NCBI GenBank assembly: GCA_900543085.1
Contig: UQQF01000076.1
Span: 1 to 6,731 of the forward strand
DNA from: an uncultured Eubacteriales bacterium
GTDB taxonomy: Bacteria > Bacillota > Clostridia > Oscillospirales > Oscillospiraceae
Direction: 5' to 3'
Length of the DNA stretch: 6,731 nucleotides
Of the stretch, positions 6,027 through 6,731 are shown piece after piece. A program made the translations under genes and the position numbers. The notes below the pieces were generated by a model that made no database searches, was not told the DNA's origin, and was given only the letters and a program-made list of their open reading frames with translations. Position 1 is the stretch's first letter. Each line of letters begins with the position of its first letter.

Positions 6027-6614
6027 ATGAAAAAAGCGGCTTGCGCGCTGGCGGGGTTTTCGCTGACGGTCTGCCTGTGCGTGCCCGCCGGGGCGGTCTG
6101 GGACGCCGACTACGGCGAGAAGATGATAGAGTGCGCGCTCAACGGCGAGCGGGAGCGCGGCCTGCTCTACCAGCGGCTCAGGAACGCGAAAATAGACGCG
6201 CTGGAGCTTGATGCGCCCTACATAGCCTACGATGACCTGGTGCTGCTGGCCCAGGTCATCCACACCGAGGCGGGCAGCGCCTGGCTGCCGGACGAGTGGC
6301 GCATGGCGGTGGGCGAGGTGGTGCTCAACCGCGTGGCCAGCCCGGAGTTTCCCGACACCCTCGAGGAAGTGGTGTTCCAGCCCGGGCAGTATTCCGCCGC
6401 GGACAGGGACTGGTTTGAAGTGCTGATACCGTTTCGCCCCTGCCTGGAGGCGGCGCTGCGGCTGCTGGGCGGCGAGCGGGTGATAGGCGACGCGTCTGTG
6501 GTCTTCCAGTCCGGCGGCCTCCAGGGCGGCGTGGCGCTGGAGCTGTACGACAGCGTCTACGGCAGCACCTACTTCTGCTACACCAACCACCCGGAGCTGT
6601 ATCAGGCCGCCTGA
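6027..6614 (+). CDS. Secreted SleB/CwlJ-type cell wall hydrolase (Hydrolase_2 family)
   Basis: A 195-residue exported peptidoglycan hydrolase. Residues 1-23 form a signal peptide: MKK, a hydrophobic core with three Cys, and the cleavage site AGA|VW. The catalytic domain (about 68-190) shows LLAQVIHTEAG (73-83, E81 the predicted catalytic Glu), RMAVGEVVLNRV (92-103), PEFPDTLEEVVFQPGQYS (106-123) and SVVFQSG (157-163). These are the hallmarks of the family that includes SleB and CwlJ spore cortex lytic enzymes. There is no N-terminal peptidoglycan-binding or LysM domain, so it is a minimal version. Many Clostridia carry several such paralogs, so a role in spore germination as opposed to vegetative wall turnover cannot be decided. 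A perfect AGGAGG (6013-6018) lies 8 nt before ATG 6027. The gene is followed by the terminator cluster. Confidence 0.88.
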   Translation: MKKAACALAGFSLTVCLCVPAGAVWDADYGEKMIECALNGERERGLLYQRLRNAKIDALELDAPYIAYDDLVLLAQVIHTEAGSAWLPDEWRMAVGEVVLNRVASPEFPDTLEEVVFQPGQYSAADRDWFEVLIPFRPCLEAALRLLGGERVIGDASVVFQSGGLQGGVALELYDSVYGSTYFCYTNHPELYQAA

Positions 6615-6622
6615 AACACCCG

Positions 6623-6658
6623 GAAAAAGCAAAAGACCCGGTCATCACGACCGGGTCT
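6623..6658 (-). terminator. Intrinsic terminator for transcription arriving from the right
   Basis: A perfect 10-bp stem, AGACCCGGTC/GACCGGGTCT (6634-6643 with 6649-6658), and a 5-nt loop. Read on the minus strand it is followed by TTTTGCTTTTT. On the plus strand there is no T-run, so it works leftward. This implies a minus-strand gene just beyond the right edge. Confidence 0.7.
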
Positions 6659-6663
6659 AAGAC

Positions 6664-6696
6664 TGTCAAAAAAGACCTCGACGGCCTTTTTTGACA
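6664..6696. terminator. Bidirectional A6/T6 hairpin terminator
   Basis: A 14-bp inverted repeat with one A-C mismatch (6664-6677 with 6683-6696). It contains AAAAAA on the left arm and TTTTTT on the right around a short GC core with a TCGAC loop. It is symmetric, so it can end the cell wall hydrolase message on the plus strand and also act on the minus strand. Confidence 0.65.
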
Positions 6697-6701
6697 ATAA
6701 A

Positions 6702-6731
6702 GTCCCCCGGCCGCGAGCGGCCGATGGAGAC
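6702..6731 (-). terminator. Third hairpin at the window edge, possible minus-strand terminator
   Basis: On the minus strand a 6-bp CGGCCG stem with a CTCG tetraloop (6718-6723 with 6708-6713) is extended, after a 2-nt bulge, by six pairs including one G-T (6726-6731 with 6702-6707). TTTATT follows. It may be the 3' end of a transcript or of a structured RNA whose rest lies outside the window. Confidence 0.4.

Overview
The window is a GC-rich stretch of bacterial chromosome. Its gene content suggests a Clostridia-type Firmicute, with a gut Oscillospiraceae or Christensenellales relative as my best guess. The reasons are a DUF5058-type membrane protein, a BceR/GraR-like response regulator, a small secreted SleB/CwlJ-type cell wall hydrolase, strong AGGAGG-like ribosome binding sites, A/T-flanked intrinsic terminators, and frequent ATA isoleucine codons despite the high GC. 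No phage, insertion sequence, CRISPR, tRNA or rRNA signal was seen, and the layout is that of ordinary chromosome.

Left part (1-2526, minus strand): a three-gene operon, read right to left. It holds a DUF5058-like six-helix membrane protein, then a second polytopic membrane protein of 223 residues, then a membrane-anchored M20 metallopeptidase of the PM20D1/carboxypeptidase S type. The peptidase runs off the left edge. Spacing is tight (13 bp, then a TGATG overlap). The simplest reading is a two-subunit transporter coupled to an enzyme that cleaves an N-acyl amino acid or a dipeptide. This is the least characterised and most interesting module here.

Middle (2527-2825): a divergent intergenic region with one good sigma-A-type promoter on each strand. 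Rightward from it come glyA (serine hydroxymethyltransferase) and, by a TGATG overlap with no Shine-Dalgarno of its own, an OmpR-family response regulator with no histidine kinase or ABC transporter beside it. The unit ends at a strong hairpin plus T-run (4764-4796). A consensus-like extended -10 promoter for the next unit overlaps the left arm of that terminator.

Right part (4812-6614, plus strand): crcB (Fluc fluoride channel) and a metallo-beta-lactamase-fold hydrolase, 16 bp apart and probably cotranscribed, then a secreted SleB/CwlJ-like cell wall hydrolase with its own strong ribosome binding site. The window closes (6615-6731) with three successive hairpins. At least two look like terminators for transcription arriving from the right, so the next gene beyond the edge is probably on the minus strand.
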